A DNA stretch of 64,000 nt from Promethearchaeota archaeon (GCA_019058445.1 JAHPZA010000009.1:310001-374000), one strand, 5' to 3'. Shown: positions 16,255-25,096, counted from the first letter of the stretch. Program-made: numbers and translations. Notes: generated by a model from the sequence alone, not told the origin.

Positions 16255-17694
16255 TTATTTATCTTCAATATTAATTCCTAAGTTTCTAAGCTTTTCCCTT
16301 ATTTCATCGCTAATATCATAAAGTTTTTTCTCTCTCAATTTGTTCCTGATATCTTTAATAATTTCCAAGAGTGAATTAATGATTTTATCTTTCTCATCAA
16401 CTGTGCCATTAAATTTGTCTTTAAGTTGTTGCTTTAGATTAGGGAATAATCCAAAAATCTCATCTATTGTTTCGATGAAATTAAAGAATTTATCCTTGAA
16501 CGTATTGGTAACCTTGTTATTCTCTTCAAAAACAATACGATTAATCTCTCTAAATAATGTCATAATTTCTGCAATTGCTATAGGAGTGTTAAAGTCATCA
16601 TCCATAGCACTAACGACATTTTGCTCTGTACTGTCTATTTTATTAATTAACTCCGCTATTTTATGAGTTTCATGATCGATGGTTTTTATGTCGTTAATAT
16701 TTCGAATTGTATTTTTCAGTCTCTCATAATTTTTTTTAGCCTGATTCATATTATCTAATGAGTAATTTACCGATTTTCTATAATGGCTGGAAATTAGAAA
16801 TAATCTGATAACCATCGGGTCATATTCTTTGGCCACTTCTGAAACAAGAAAAAAATTCCCAAGGCTTTTAGACATTTTCTCATTATCAACATTTACAAAA
16901 CCGTTATGCATAAAATAGTTCGCAAAGGGCTTGCCGGTGTATGCTTCAGATTGAGAAATTTCATTACGATGATGTGGGAATTTCAAATCCTGCCCGCCTC
17001 CATGAATATCAATTGTTTCACCAAGATAATTAATTGCCATTGCGGTGCATTCAATATGCCATCCTGGCCTCCCTTTTCCCCAAGGGCTTTCCCAAAAAGG
17101 CTCATCTTCCTTTGATTTTTTCCATAGTGCGAAATCTTTTGGATTTTTCTTCTCTTCTATATGATTATAATCGATTTCCTCCTCTTCTTCAGCCTCTAAA
17201 TCCTCCTCTGAAATATTTTGCAAGATTGTCCTATATTTTGAAAATGAGTTTACATCAAAATATACAGAAGCATTACTTTCATAGGCATGTCCTTTTGATA
17301 TTAGTCCCTGCACTATTTCTATCATAAAATCGATAACTTCAGTAGCACGCGGATTTTTATAATCCTTTTGAATATTTAAAATATCCATAATTTCCTCGTA
17401 TTCTTTTATATACTGCTCGCTTAGTGTTTTATAGTCAACGCCGCGCTCATTCGCCCTCTTAATGATTTTATCATCAATATCAGTATAATTTTTCACAAGT
17501 TTTATTTCAAACCCTTTAAATTTAAAATAACGTCTTATCAAATCGAAAGCTACAGCTGACTTCGCATGCCCTAAATGGGGGCTGTCATATACAGTTGGTC
17601 CACACACGTACATTAATACTTCATTTGGATTCAGAGGTTTAAACTCTTCTTTTTTAAATGTTAGACTATTGTAAAGCTTCATTGATAATATCAC
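16255..17694 (-). CDS. cysS: cysteinyl-tRNA synthetase
   Basis: 479 residues; ATG 17694, or ATG 17682 giving MKLYNSLTF, which is the more usual N-terminus. Class I signatures are clear: the zinc-site start CGPTVYDSPHLGH (C31, with HLGH as the HIGH motif), then GWHIECTAMA with the second zinc Cys, HHRNEISQSEA, and NEKMSKSLGN as KMSKS. It charges tRNA-Cys directly. Many methanogens instead use the SepRS/SepCysS route. It lies 43 nt downstream of the tRNA-Cys gene in the same direction, and cysK and cysE follow the same strand upstream, forming a cysteine block. Confidence 0.97.
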   Translation of the reverse strand: MILSMKLYNSLTFKKEEFKPLNPNEVLMYVCGPTVYDSPHLGHAKSAVAFDLIRRYFKFKGFEIKLVKNYTDIDDKIIKRANERGVDYKTLSEQYIKEYEEIMDILNIQKDYKNPRATEVIDFMIEIVQGLISKGHAYESNASVYFDVNSFSKYRTILQNISEEDLEAEEEEEIDYNHIEEKKNPKDFALWKKSKEDEPFWESPWGKGRPGWHIECTAMAINYLGETIDIHGGGQDLKFPHHRNEISQSEAYTGKPFANYFMHNGFVNVDNEKMSKSLGNFFLVSEVAKEYDPMVIRLFLISSHYRKSVNYSLDNMNQAKKNYERLKNTIRNINDIKTIDHETHKIAELINKIDSTEQNVVSAMDDDFNTPIAIAEIMTLFREINRIVFEENNKVTNTFKDKFFNFIETIDEIFGLFPNLKQQLKDKFNGTVDEKDKIINSLLEIIKDIRNKLREKKLYDISDEIREKLRNLGINIEDK

Positions 17695-17737
17695 CGAGAA
17701 GGTTAGTTAGTAAAAGACATTGAAAATCAATAATTAG

Positions 17738-17874
17738 AGCCAGCGGTGGGATTTGCATCCAAAATGGAAAGCCATTTTAAGTTTTGCACCCACGAATAAC
17801 CGCTCTGCAGGCGGTCTCCTTAACTACTCGGAATTGCGCTATTAGCGTATATGCTATTATATAGATACGCTGGC
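17738..17874 (-). tRNA. tRNA-Cys (GCA) interrupted by two introns
   Basis: The acceptor strands GCCAGCG (17874-17868) and CGCTGGC (17745-17739) pair perfectly, with discriminator U at 17738, the tRNA-Cys identity base. The anticodon stem ACCGC/GCGGT closes the loop CTGCAGA with GCA at 17808-17806. Removing 33 nt at 17865-17833 (between positions 9 and 10) and 31 nt at 17782-17752 (between 59 and 60) leaves a 73-nt cloverleaf. It has U8, A9, a TCC/GGA D stem, a 5-nt variable loop and T stem GTGGG/CCCAC. The second intron forms a good bulge-helix-bulge: TGCA pairs TGCA between 3-nt bulges AAA and AAT, with a 7-bp inner hairpin. The first is weaker (GCG/CGC, bulges TAT and ATT, CTAT/ATAG inner helix). 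The mature T loop would be TGCAAAT, with G at 55. CCA is not encoded. Confidence 0.82.
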
Positions 17875-17897
17875 AAAGACGCTGGCATGTAATACTC

Positions 17898-17907
17898 TAT
17901 TTAATAA
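17898..17907 (-). promoter_or_regulatory. TATA box for tRNA-Cys
   Basis: TTATTAAATA on the minus strand is centred about 28 nt upstream of the proposed tRNA 5' end at 17874, the usual archaeal TATA-to-start distance. The spacing supports 17874 over the alternative GCCAGCG at 17880-17886 as the mature 5' end. The remainder of 17908-18062 is A+T-rich with no gene. Confidence 0.55.
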
Positions 17908-18062
17908 TTAATTCCTTATTATGTTATTTTTGTTATATTTATTTAAATATTTAGTTCTAATTGTTTTTTATCTTTTTTCCTTTTAATATATACAAGATTG
18001 AGACTTTGGTTTTATCAAAAGGAGGTTAGTAACTATATTTAAATAAAAATTACGGGAATGAA

Positions 18063-18995
18063 TTATTCTAAATCACTCCATAGAGGAGTACTTAAATATC
18101 TTTCACCCCAATCGCACACAATAAATACTATGTTTTCTCCTTGTTCAAATTCCTTAGAAACTTCATGAATTGCTGCCCAAGCAATTGCCCCAGAACTTAT
18201 TCCAGCAAAGATTCCTTCTAACCTTGCCAATTTTCGGGCAGTAGCAATTGCGTCTTTATATTCAACTTGAATAACCTTATCATAAATTTCAGTATTAAGT
18301 ACATCAGGCACGAACCCTGCACCAATTCCTTGGATTTTATGAGGTCCCGGTTTACCCCCAGATAAGACTGGTGAGTTTTTAGGCTCAACAGCATATACTT
18401 TAAGCCTGGCTCCTACTCTATCTTTGAGAATCTCGCCTACTCCTGTAATAGTACCCCCTGTTCCAACTCCTGCCACAAATGCATCTACTTGCCCAGCTAA
18501 ATCATTGAATATTTCTTTTGCAGTAGTTCTGCGGTGAATATCTGGATTAGCTAAATTCTTGAATTGCTGTGGAATGAATATATTTCCTTCTTCTTTAGCC
18601 AACTCTTCAGCTTTGGCAATAGCTGCTTTCATACCACCTCCTTTTGGAGTCAGAATTACTTTCGCACCAAAAGCCTTTAGAACTTGCCTTCTTTCAATTG
18701 TAACACTTTCGGGCATCGTAAGGACTAAGTTATATCCTTTTGAAGCACACACTAGAGCTAATCCAATTCCGGTGTTTCCTGAAGTCGGTTCAATTATAGT
18801 CGTATCTTTAGATATTATGCCCTCCTCTTCGGCTTTTTCAATCATTGCCATTCCGATTCTGTCTTTAACAGAGCCTCCCGGATTGAAATATTCACATTTA
18901 GCATAAAGATTGGGTTTAATCCCTTCGGTTATTCTATTTAGTTTTACAAGAGGAGTCCTTCCTATTGTTTCGATTATATTATTATATGCTCCCAT
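18063..18995 (-). CDS. cysK: O-acetylserine sulfhydrylase (cysteine synthase A type)
   Basis: 310 residues, the typical CysK length. The PLP lysine is in GGSVKDRIG (K44). The phosphate and substrate loop PTSGNTGIGLA and the Gly-rich PLP phosphate loop GVGTGGTITG are both present, and ISSGAIAWA near the end completes the site. It converts O-acetylserine plus sulfide to cysteine. cysE, which supplies O-acetylserine, lies directly upstream with a spacer of about 60 nt. The tRNA-Cys and cysS follow downstream. Cystathionine beta-synthase is less likely because there are no CBS domains or heme motif and the sequence is short. Confidence 0.95.
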   Translation of the reverse strand: MGAYNNIIETIGRTPLVKLNRITEGIKPNLYAKCEYFNPGGSVKDRIGMAMIEKAEEEGIISKDTTIIEPTSGNTGIGLALVCASKGYNLVLTMPESVTIERRQVLKAFGAKVILTPKGGGMKAAIAKAEELAKEEGNIFIPQQFKNLANPDIHRRTTAKEIFNDLAGQVDAFVAGVGTGGTITGVGEILKDRVGARLKVYAVEPKNSPVLSGGKPGPHKIQGIGAGFVPDVLNTEIYDKVIQVEYKDAIATARKLARLEGIFAGISSGAIAWAAIHEVSKEFEQGENIVFIVCDWGERYLSTPLWSDLE

Positions 18996-19053
18996 TTAAT
19001 TTCATCTCACGTTATTTAATTTTGATTCATAATATAACAAATTTCCAAAAATA

Positions 19054-19899
19054 TTAGATTCCTCCACCATAATCACCATAAAAAATTTCTATATCACCTT
19101 CTTTTGGTTGTTTAATAATAGAAAATTTTTTTTCTAATTCTTGTATTCTTTTTTCTAATGCCGAAATCGTGATGGATAAAGGATCTGGCATATCTCCATG
19201 CCGGAGGTCAATTTTTTCTATTTTTTCACCTTTTCTCGAAATGATTTTCCCAGGAACTCCCACAACCACTGAATTTGAAGGGATATCATTTACTACCACG
19301 GAATTAGCCCCCACTCTCACATTATCTCCTATCTTTACAGGTCCTAGTACTTTTGCCCCTGTACCTAAAACAACATTATTTCCAATCGTCGGATGCCGTT
19401 TTTTCTTTTCAAGGGATGTACCTCCTAAAACCACTCCAGCATAGATCGTAACATTATTTCCGATTTCAGCAGTTTCTCCGATGACAACCCCAGTTCCATG
19501 GTCAATAAAAAAATCACTGCCAATAGTAGCTCCAGGATGAATTTCAATGGCTGTCAATTCACGAGCGATATCTGATATATATCTCGGGATAAAAGGCATC
19601 CCTAATTTCCAGAAGAAATGACTAATACGATAAAGAAGAACTGCTTTTATACCAGGATAACTAGTAAGTACTTCTAAAAGACTACTGGCAGCAGGATCTT
19701 TATGAAACGCAGCACTTACATCTGAGACAAAAAAATCTAAAATTTTTTGTAATTCTTTATCAATATCTTGACGATCAACATCTGAAGTTCTATAATTCAA
19801 GTCTAATATGCATTCTGCGCAATATGCTGGACCATTTTGCTCTTTTGTACCCAGGTTTTTACCACAATTTAAGCAGTGTAGGAACTTTTTCATTGACAT
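19054..19899 (-). CDS. cysE: serine O-acetyltransferase with N-terminal zinc ribbon
   Basis: 281 residues. The first 35 residues carry C9-x2-C12-x14-C27-x2-C30, a zinc-ribbon pattern not found in ordinary CysE proteins. The body is the short bacterial CysE/EpsC type: helical ASSLLEVLTSYPGIKAVLLY, then the left-handed beta-helix hexapeptide repeats (IHPGATIGSDFFIDHG, VVIGETAEIG, VTIYAGVVLGG). The tail GVPGKIISRKGEKIEKIDLR is family-like, extended by a helical segment (ALEKRIQELEKKF). It makes O-acetyl-L-serine from serine and acetyl-CoA for cysK next door. The ribbon could mediate a protein contact or regulation, which is speculative. Confidence 0.92.
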   Translation of the reverse strand: MSMKKFLHCLNCGKNLGTKEQNGPAYCAECILDLNYRTSDVDRQDIDKELQKILDFFVSDVSAAFHKDPAASSLLEVLTSYPGIKAVLLYRISHFFWKLGMPFIPRYISDIARELTAIEIHPGATIGSDFFIDHGTGVVIGETAEIGNNVTIYAGVVLGGTSLEKKKRHPTIGNNVVLGTGAKVLGPVKIGDNVRVGANSVVVNDIPSNSVVVGVPGKIISRKGEKIEKIDLRHGDMPDPLSITISALEKRIQELEKKFSIIKQPKEGDIEIFYGDYGGGI

Positions 19900-20104
19900 T
19901 TGATCACATATAATACTTTAGAAATTTTATATTTCTATCTATAAAGACTTTATTATCATAATTTCATATAAATTTGGTTTATAATTTAAAAAGAAAATAG
20001 AATATAAGACTACACTATTCTTGCTATATCCTATGATTATTAAATATATTATAACTTTTTGAAAAAAAATTGCTAAGAAGAGAACAGAATAATTTTAAGA
20101 TCAA

Positions 20105-20392
20105 TTATTCTCCGAGTAATTCTTTAACTTCCTCCATTCCTTCTTGCATTTCTTTTTCCTGTTGTTTGTCATGTTTTAACAATAAGTATTGGAATTCTCC
20201 AACATGTTCTTTTTCCTCTTTCGCTACGTCCATTAAAACTGCCTTTATATTTTTATCATCAGTTAATGCTGCCATCTGTTCGTATAGGTTTATGGCATCT
20301 AATTCAGCCAACATTGCTGTTCGGAGTATTTGTTTATTGAGAGCTTCCTTACTTACCTTTTCAAGAATAATAGGGATATTTGCTAAAGTCAT
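20105..20392 (-). CDS. short ferritin-like (encapsulated-ferritin type) protein
   Basis: 95 residues from ATG 20392, predicted as two long helices. The metal-binding pattern is MLAELDAINLYEQMAAL in the first helix and AKEEKEHVGEFQYLL in the second (E-x6-Y and E-E-K-E-H). That is the two-helix half-ferritin arrangement of EncFtn-like proteins, which must oligomerise to form an iron site. No encapsulin shell gene is visible nearby, and the C-terminal tail (MQEGMEEVKELLGE) is acidic. It stands alone, divergent from Hsp20 across a 275-bp A+T-rich spacer. Rubrerythrin-like function is an alternative, but there is no rubredoxin domain. Confidence 0.75.
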   Translation of the reverse strand: MTLANIPIILEKVSKEALNKQILRTAMLAELDAINLYEQMAALTDDKNIKAVLMDVAKEEKEHVGEFQYLLLKHDKQQEKEMQEGMEEVKELLGE

Positions 20393-20667
20393 TTTATTAC
20401 CTCCTTTTAGATTTATTTTTATTTGGATTGTAAATCCTTACACTTTATGTTCTGATAATATCATTTAAAAAATTGACGTATAAAACTTATAAAGTGACTT
20501 TTTAAGGGAATTTATAAATTAAAGATAATCATCTCATAAACAATATCTTATAATTAGCAAAACCTGCCAATTTTTAATAAATCATAGAAAAAACGTTTAA
20601 TAACCCAATCGCTCTATTTTGATAACAGAAATCATATACTTAAAAAAATTAAAAAAAGTGAAATCTT

Positions 20668-20973
20668 ATGTCAGAACAAGAAAAACTTTATGTATCTCCT
20701 GATGTATGTATGTGGCCAAATGATGAACACGATACATACCATATTGAAATTACCTTACCGGGAGTGGAAAAGGACACTTTAAAATTGAAAATGCATGAGG
20801 ATTCATTTTTCATTAAAGGGGAAACAGATGATACAGTATACATAGGTTCTTATGCCGTATGTTGTGAAATTGACCCTGAAAAGGCTAAAGCTTTTTACAA
20901 AAATGGATTACTTAAGATAGATGTTCCCTTTAAAGAACCTGAGTTCCATAGCATTGATGTAGCCATAGACTAA
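20668..20973 (+). CDS. Hsp20/alpha-crystallin family small heat-shock protein
   Basis: 101 residues, consisting almost only of the alpha-crystallin domain: TYHIEITLPGVEKDTLKLKM, then SFFIKGETDD and the signature strand AFYKNGLLKIDVPFKE. The N-terminal arm is short and the tail ends SIDVAID without a clear I-x-I anchor, so higher-order assembly may be limited. The GTGA just before ATG 20668 is a likely ribosome-binding site. It binds unfolded protein as an ATP-independent chaperone. The following T-run lies between it and the convergent MBL gene. Confidence 0.88.
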   Translation: MSEQEKLYVSPDVCMWPNDEHDTYHIEITLPGVEKDTLKLKMHEDSFFIKGETDDTVYIGSYAVCCEIDPEKAKAFYKNGLLKIDVPFKEPEFHSIDVAID

Positions 20974-20977
20974 CAAT

Positions 20978-20998
20978 AAAAAAATACTTCTTTTTTTT
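20978..20998. terminator. T-rich bidirectional terminator
   Basis: A run of seven A (20978-20984) and a run of eight T (20991-20998) lie between the convergent Hsp20 and MBL genes. Oligo-T in the transcribed strand is the main archaeal termination signal, and here each strand has one. There is no strong hairpin. Confidence 0.5.
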
Positions 20999-21015
20999 AT
21001 TATTTCTTTAATTGT

Positions 21016-21729
21016 TTATGATTTAGCAAATTTCTCTTTAGATGCTATCAAAGCTTTAACATCAAAAGGTTTACCATGAGCGGGATAAATGGTTTTTGCC
21101 CCGTGATCGATGATTTTCTGCCAACTTTCAAAGACGGTATTTATATCCTGAGCAAAAATTGGTCTCTTTTTTATACCGGTGAATTTTAGAAAATTCATAG
21201 CTACATCACCAACAAAAGCATTCCCATTAGCTAATACAATAGCTAGATGATCCGAAGTATGTCCGGGAGTATAGAGGATAGCACCATCTATTCCTAGCGT
21301 CTTTAAAAGTTCATGATTATCACTATCAAGAATGATATCTTCTTCTGATAATCTTACCGGGGGATATCCAAATTCATGAAACCGCTCAAACAATTTAAAT
21401 GTGAACTTGACGCGCTTATTAATTGGTAGTGCATCTTCTTCAGGTTTTCCTTGTTCTAAATAAGATAAAGCATTCTTATGAACAATAATTTTCGCTCCAG
21501 TTTTTTCCACTAATTTAGTTGCAAAACCGGCGTGATCATCATGATGATGGGTTAAAAAAAGATACTTGATATCAGTTAGATTTATCTTAATTTTCTTAAT
21601 TTTCTTTTCAAATTTTTCATAATCTTTTGGATAACTGGTATCTATTAATAAGTACCCTTCATTGCATTTTAAAAAGTAGCAATTCGTATAGCTTAATTTT
21701 ATGGACTGAATTTCATTTGATTTTTCCAT
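21016..21729 (-). CDS. metallo-beta-lactamase fold hydrolase
   Basis: 237 residues from ATG 21729. The metal-site motif is THHHDDHAG, followed by YTPGHTSDHLAIVL, GDVAMNF and the final YPAHGKPFD, so all ligands for a binuclear zinc site are present. The sequence begins SIKLSYTNCYFLKCNEGYLLIDT, typical of stand-alone MBL hydrolases related to glyoxalase II. There is no rubredoxin or flavodoxin domain. Substrate is unknown; a thioester such as a glutathione-like or CoA-type thiol conjugate is one possibility. It has no operon partner. Confidence 0.88.
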   Translation of the reverse strand: MEKSNEIQSIKLSYTNCYFLKCNEGYLLIDTSYPKDYEKFEKKIKKIKINLTDIKYLFLTHHHDDHAGFATKLVEKTGAKIIVHKNALSYLEQGKPEEDALPINKRVKFTFKLFERFHEFGYPPVRLSEEDIILDSDNHELLKTLGIDGAILYTPGHTSDHLAIVLANGNAFVGDVAMNFLKFTGIKKRPIFAQDINTVFESWQKIIDHGAKTIYPAHGKPFDVKALIASKEKFAKS

Positions 21730-21855
21730 ATAGATAATAAACCAAAATAATATATAAAATAAATAAAAACAAAATAAGAAGCAATTTTTTTTAATATCAC
21801 ATCCTTATGAAAAATAATCCAAATTGCAAAGAGAAAAGAAAGTTGGTGTTTTCTT

Positions 21856-23427
21856 TTGAAAAAAAAAGTTCACAATAAAATCGAATACTATAGGTATAAG
21901 ATTCAAAAGGCTTCTTTAGATTTAAAAGCGTTACTCCGGGAGGAAATTGAAGAATATGAAATCTTGTTATATGGAAAAAGAGGACTTCGTTATAGGATTG
22001 ATCGGCTCGAGCAACTATTATATGGAGAGGTTGAGAAACATTGGTTTAACGAATTAAGAGGGCAGAGCCATGCATTAAATAACATAAGAATCTTTTTTAA
22101 GGGTAGTTATAGCTCATTTGTCATAAAAAATCTTATAAAAAGCATCTCTCAAATAGGAATAATTAATATTATTAAATTAGCATTGCATCAAATGAAAGTA
22201 AGTAATGAGATGAGAAAAATCAACTCAAATATTAGTCATAACGATGAATTTAATGCAATTCTTCAGTATCGAAAAAAAGAAAAGCTCAAACTCTTAAGAG
22301 AGCCTAAAGAAGAAGAGGGATTAACATCATATGAGCGATTCAATAAAGCTGTTCAGCTAAAGGAACCCGATCGAATTCCAATAACCCCTTTGATGGACTA
22401 CTTTTATGCTGCAAATAATAATATGTCATCCAAAGAATTTGTTTTGGGTCCTATTGAAAATCTTTTTACCGCTGTAAGAAATACTTATGCAAAATTTGAA
22501 GGGAAGCTCGATATGGTACACCTCCCTATGGGTCGCCTATACGCCTTTTATAATATATTACCTTTAGGGCCATCGGGATTTTATAATGAGTTAGATTATT
22601 CTGATGAAATTCCAAGCACTCTTCAATTTATAGAAAAAGGGTATATAAAAACAAAGGATCTTAAAAAAATAAAAAAATTAGGGTTAAGATCGATCTGGAG
22701 ACCTGTGAGTAATTTAAAGATTCTTGAAACTCAAGCTGATTTTCTAAAAATTGGAAAATATATTAATTATTGGGAACATAAAAAGCACGTACCCATTTAT
22801 GCTACGAGTGGAATCGTTACACCTTTAGAAGGTTTATGCTATTTAATGGGTATAAAGAATTGGGCTAAAGCAATTAGGAAACACAAGGAAGAGCTCAGAG
22901 AATTTTGTGAACTACTTCTGGACTCTACCCTAGCTAATGATTATGTAATGTATTCATTGTCTCAAGTAAAAAGGACTTACATTTGTTTGGAACGTGTAAG
23001 TCCAATGTTTATTTCTCCTAATGATTTTGAGGAATTAGTTTTACATGATCTAAGAGAAATCGTTAAAGAAAATGTTAGAAATGGTCTTACTACTGTATTT
23101 CATATGGATACTGATTGGACTCCTTTCTTTCATTATTTCCTCGAATTCCCTAAAAATGGAAAGTATATTCTTCACTTAGAAGATTCTGATATTTTTAAAG
23201 CAAAAGAAATGCTGGGTAGTCGATTTTGTATTATGGGTAATATTCAAACAAAATTCTTACGATTTGGAACAGAACAACAAATAATAGATAAAACCAAAGA
23301 ATTAATTGAGGGTTGTAAAGAAGGAGGGGGATACATGATGGCAGAGGGTTGTGAGGTCGCTCCAGATACTCCTTTTAAGAATCTTAAGATTTGGGTAGAA
23401 ACAACCTTGAAATATGGAGCATACTAA
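21856..23427 (+). CDS. uroporphyrinogen decarboxylase-like (UroD/MtaA superfamily) protein with N-terminal extension
   Basis: 523 residues, apparently from TTG 21856. Residues about 160-520 fit the UroD/methylcobamide:CoM methyltransferase barrel: TSYERFNKAVQLKEPDRIPI, ending VFHMDTDWTPFFHYF, YILHLEDSD and GNIQTKFLRFGT. The first 150 residues are a basic helical extension with no match I know. The archaeal MtaA zinc motif H-x-C is not obvious (VFHMDTD has no Cys), so it may not be a thiol methyltransferase. True heme synthesis is unlikely in isolation. A corrinoid-linked methyl or demethylation role is possible. It converges with trxB. Confidence 0.75.
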   Translation: MKKKVHNKIEYYRYKIQKASLDLKALLREEIEEYEILLYGKRGLRYRIDRLEQLLYGEVEKHWFNELRGQSHALNNIRIFFKGSYSSFVIKNLIKSISQIGIINIIKLALHQMKVSNEMRKINSNISHNDEFNAILQYRKKEKLKLLREPKEEEGLTSYERFNKAVQLKEPDRIPITPLMDYFYAANNNMSSKEFVLGPIENLFTAVRNTYAKFEGKLDMVHLPMGRLYAFYNILPLGPSGFYNELDYSDEIPSTLQFIEKGYIKTKDLKKIKKLGLRSIWRPVSNLKILETQADFLKIGKYINYWEHKKHVPIYATSGIVTPLEGLCYLMGIKNWAKAIRKHKEELREFCELLLDSTLANDYVMYSLSQVKRTYICLERVSPMFISPNDFEELVLHDLREIVKENVRNGLTTVFHMDTDWTPFFHYFLEFPKNGKYILHLEDSDIFKAKEMLGSRFCIMGNIQTKFLRFGTEQQIIDKTKELIEGCKEGGGYMMAEGCEVAPDTPFKNLKIWVETTLKYGAY

Positions 23428-23447
23428 TTTTGAATTTATCAGTGAAA

Positions 23448-24392
23448 TTAATATTCTATTTCCATCTCTTTAAGATAGTCAAAAGCAGAATAGGCCGCAA
23501 TTACCCCTTCAGCTACCCCTGTGATGGCTTGCTTGAAAGGAGCGTCTGCAACATCTCCCGCGGCGAAAATACCGGGGATATTTGTTTCAGACTTTCGGTT
23601 GATAATGATTTCACCTTTTTCATTTGTGTTAACTCCAATTCTTTTAGCAAGATCTGAATTTGGATTTGATCCGATTTCGATAAATACCCCATCAACCTCA
23701 AATTCCTTACCATTATCAAATATTACTGCTCTTACGGAATTATCTCCTTTTATTCCCGTAATATTAGTTTTATAGATAATCTCGATTTTTTCATTATCAT
23801 ATACACGCTTTTTATTTATGGGTTCCGCTCGTATTTCTTCTCCCCGATATATAATGTATACCTTTTTCGCATTTTGGGTAAGGAACAGTGCTTCTTTTGT
23901 GGCAGAATCACTCCCACCTATGACACAAACTACTTTATCCTTAAAGAACGGACCATCACATGTAGCACAATAAGACACTCCTCTTCCCGTAAATTCCTCT
24001 TCTCCGGGGATTCCCAGTTTTCTTCTTTCTGAACCAGTGGCGATGCAAATTGTACGGGCTTTAAACTGCTGAAAAAAGGATTGAAGAACAAAATAATCCT
24101 CTTTTTGTTCAATGCTCCCTATCTCATCGGAAATATAAGAAATATTTAACGATTGCATATGTTCTCTAAACATTTCCATGAATCCTGGACCGCTTACAGA
24201 AGTAATTCCCGGATAATTCTCTATAATATGAGTTGTTGCGATTAATCCGCCAAATGTTTTTCCAACAATAAGTACGTCCATCGCGAAGCGAGCAGCATAA
24301 ATCGCACAGCCAATAGCCGTTGGACCTCCTCCTAAAACGATAATATCATAAATCTTTTCGGGATCGAACCCGAGTGAATCAGTAGGAAACAC
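23448..24392 (-). CDS. trxB: thioredoxin reductase
   Basis: 314 residues, standard for the low-molecular-weight enzyme. The FAD-binding GGGPTAIGCAIYAARF and the redox-active CATCDG are present, with a second Rossmann motif VVCVIGGSDSATKEALFL for NAD(P)H and a C-terminal FAD block PGIFAAGDVADAPFKQ. The 2'-phosphate-binding HRRxxxR of NADPH-specific enzymes is not clear. It overlaps the upstream PDO gene by 14 nt, so the three genes form one operon in which TrxB should reduce the PDOs. Confidence 0.95.
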   Translation of the reverse strand: MFPTDSLGFDPEKIYDIIVLGGGPTAIGCAIYAARFAMDVLIVGKTFGGLIATTHIIENYPGITSVSGPGFMEMFREHMQSLNISYISDEIGSIEQKEDYFVLQSFFQQFKARTICIATGSERRKLGIPGEEEFTGRGVSYCATCDGPFFKDKVVCVIGGSDSATKEALFLTQNAKKVYIIYRGEEIRAEPINKKRVYDNEKIEIIYKTNITGIKGDNSVRAVIFDNGKEFEVDGVFIEIGSNPNSDLAKRIGVNTNEKGEIIINRKSETNIPGIFAAGDVADAPFKQAITGVAEGVIAAYSAFDYLKEMEIEY

Positions 24393-25062
24393 GTATATTC
24401 CCTCCTATTAATGATCGTAATATTTCATTTGGCCCAACCATCCCAGTAATTGTCTTTTGATCATTGATGATTGTGTAGGGGACACCTGCGGCATCATAAT
24501 ATTGGCCGATATCTTGATTGTGGTTTATATCGATAATTACCGTTCTAATCTTCCCCTCAGAAGCTAGCGCAAACATATTCGCGATGGTAATAACTTGAGG
24601 ACAATAGGGACAAGTTTCCGTCATCATTATTTTTATTGTACTAGGCTCTATCCTGTTTAAATTCTGTTTTATTGTAGCTTCATAATAATTAGGGGCACCT
24701 GCAAAAGTAAATATTGATTGAATAAAGGGCTGGATCTCAGCACCCTGAGGAGCTGCTAAGTACCTGATTACCTCTCTTCCATTATTATCGATAAAAAGAA
24801 TTGTGGGCACACGAGAAATATCATATTGCTTCACAAACTCAGGATTATCATCTATTGACATTTCTTCAATGGTGAGCATTCCATTTGAGTTTTCCTCATA
24901 AATTCGTAATAATGTCATGAATTGACTACAATCCATACAAGCTCTTATCTTAGATCCATCTGCCTCAATCCTTTGAGAAGTAAAAACTTTTAATTTTACT
25001 GGTGTTTTTAATTTAGCCATTTCCCTCCGAATAATTTCCTTATAATGTTCATCTGAAGACAT
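24379..25062 (-). CDS. protein disulfide oxidoreductase, two thioredoxin folds
   Basis: 227 residues, matching the archaeal PDO family of fused thioredoxin/glutaredoxin units. Unit 1 has CMDC (residues about 38-41), and unit 2 has CPYC near residue 145, preceded by IKIMMTETCPYCPQV. Each unit contains a cis-Pro strand, RVPTILF in the first and GVPYTII in the second. It is paralogous to the next gene. CPYC is the usual active redox site of archaeal PDOs. The N-terminal unit probably serves as a reductant or structural half. It is cytosolic. Confidence 0.9.
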   Translation of the reverse strand: MSSDEHYKEIIRREMAKLKTPVKLKVFTSQRIEADGSKIRACMDCSQFMTLLRIYEENSNGMLTIEEMSIDDNPEFVKQYDISRVPTILFIDNNGREVIRYLAAPQGAEIQPFIQSIFTFAGAPNYYEATIKQNLNRIEPSTIKIMMTETCPYCPQVITIANMFALASEGKIRTVIIDINHNQDIGQYYDAAGVPYTIINDQKTITGMVGPNEILRSLIGGNIRVSY

Positions 25063-25096
25063 TTCGAATCATACCTCCTTATTTTTAATTTATATG

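Noticed and set aside
16906..17327. Plus-strand frames opposite cysS
   Set aside because: They are shadows of a conserved cysS gene; no motif, start signal or neighbour supports them.
17875..17886. A second GCCAGCG (17886-17880, minus) as the true 5' end of the tRNA-Cys
   Set aside because: It would put T and C at positions 8 and 9 instead of U8/A9, and lie only about 17 nt from the TATA centre. The 17874 start gives an exact 73-nt tRNA.
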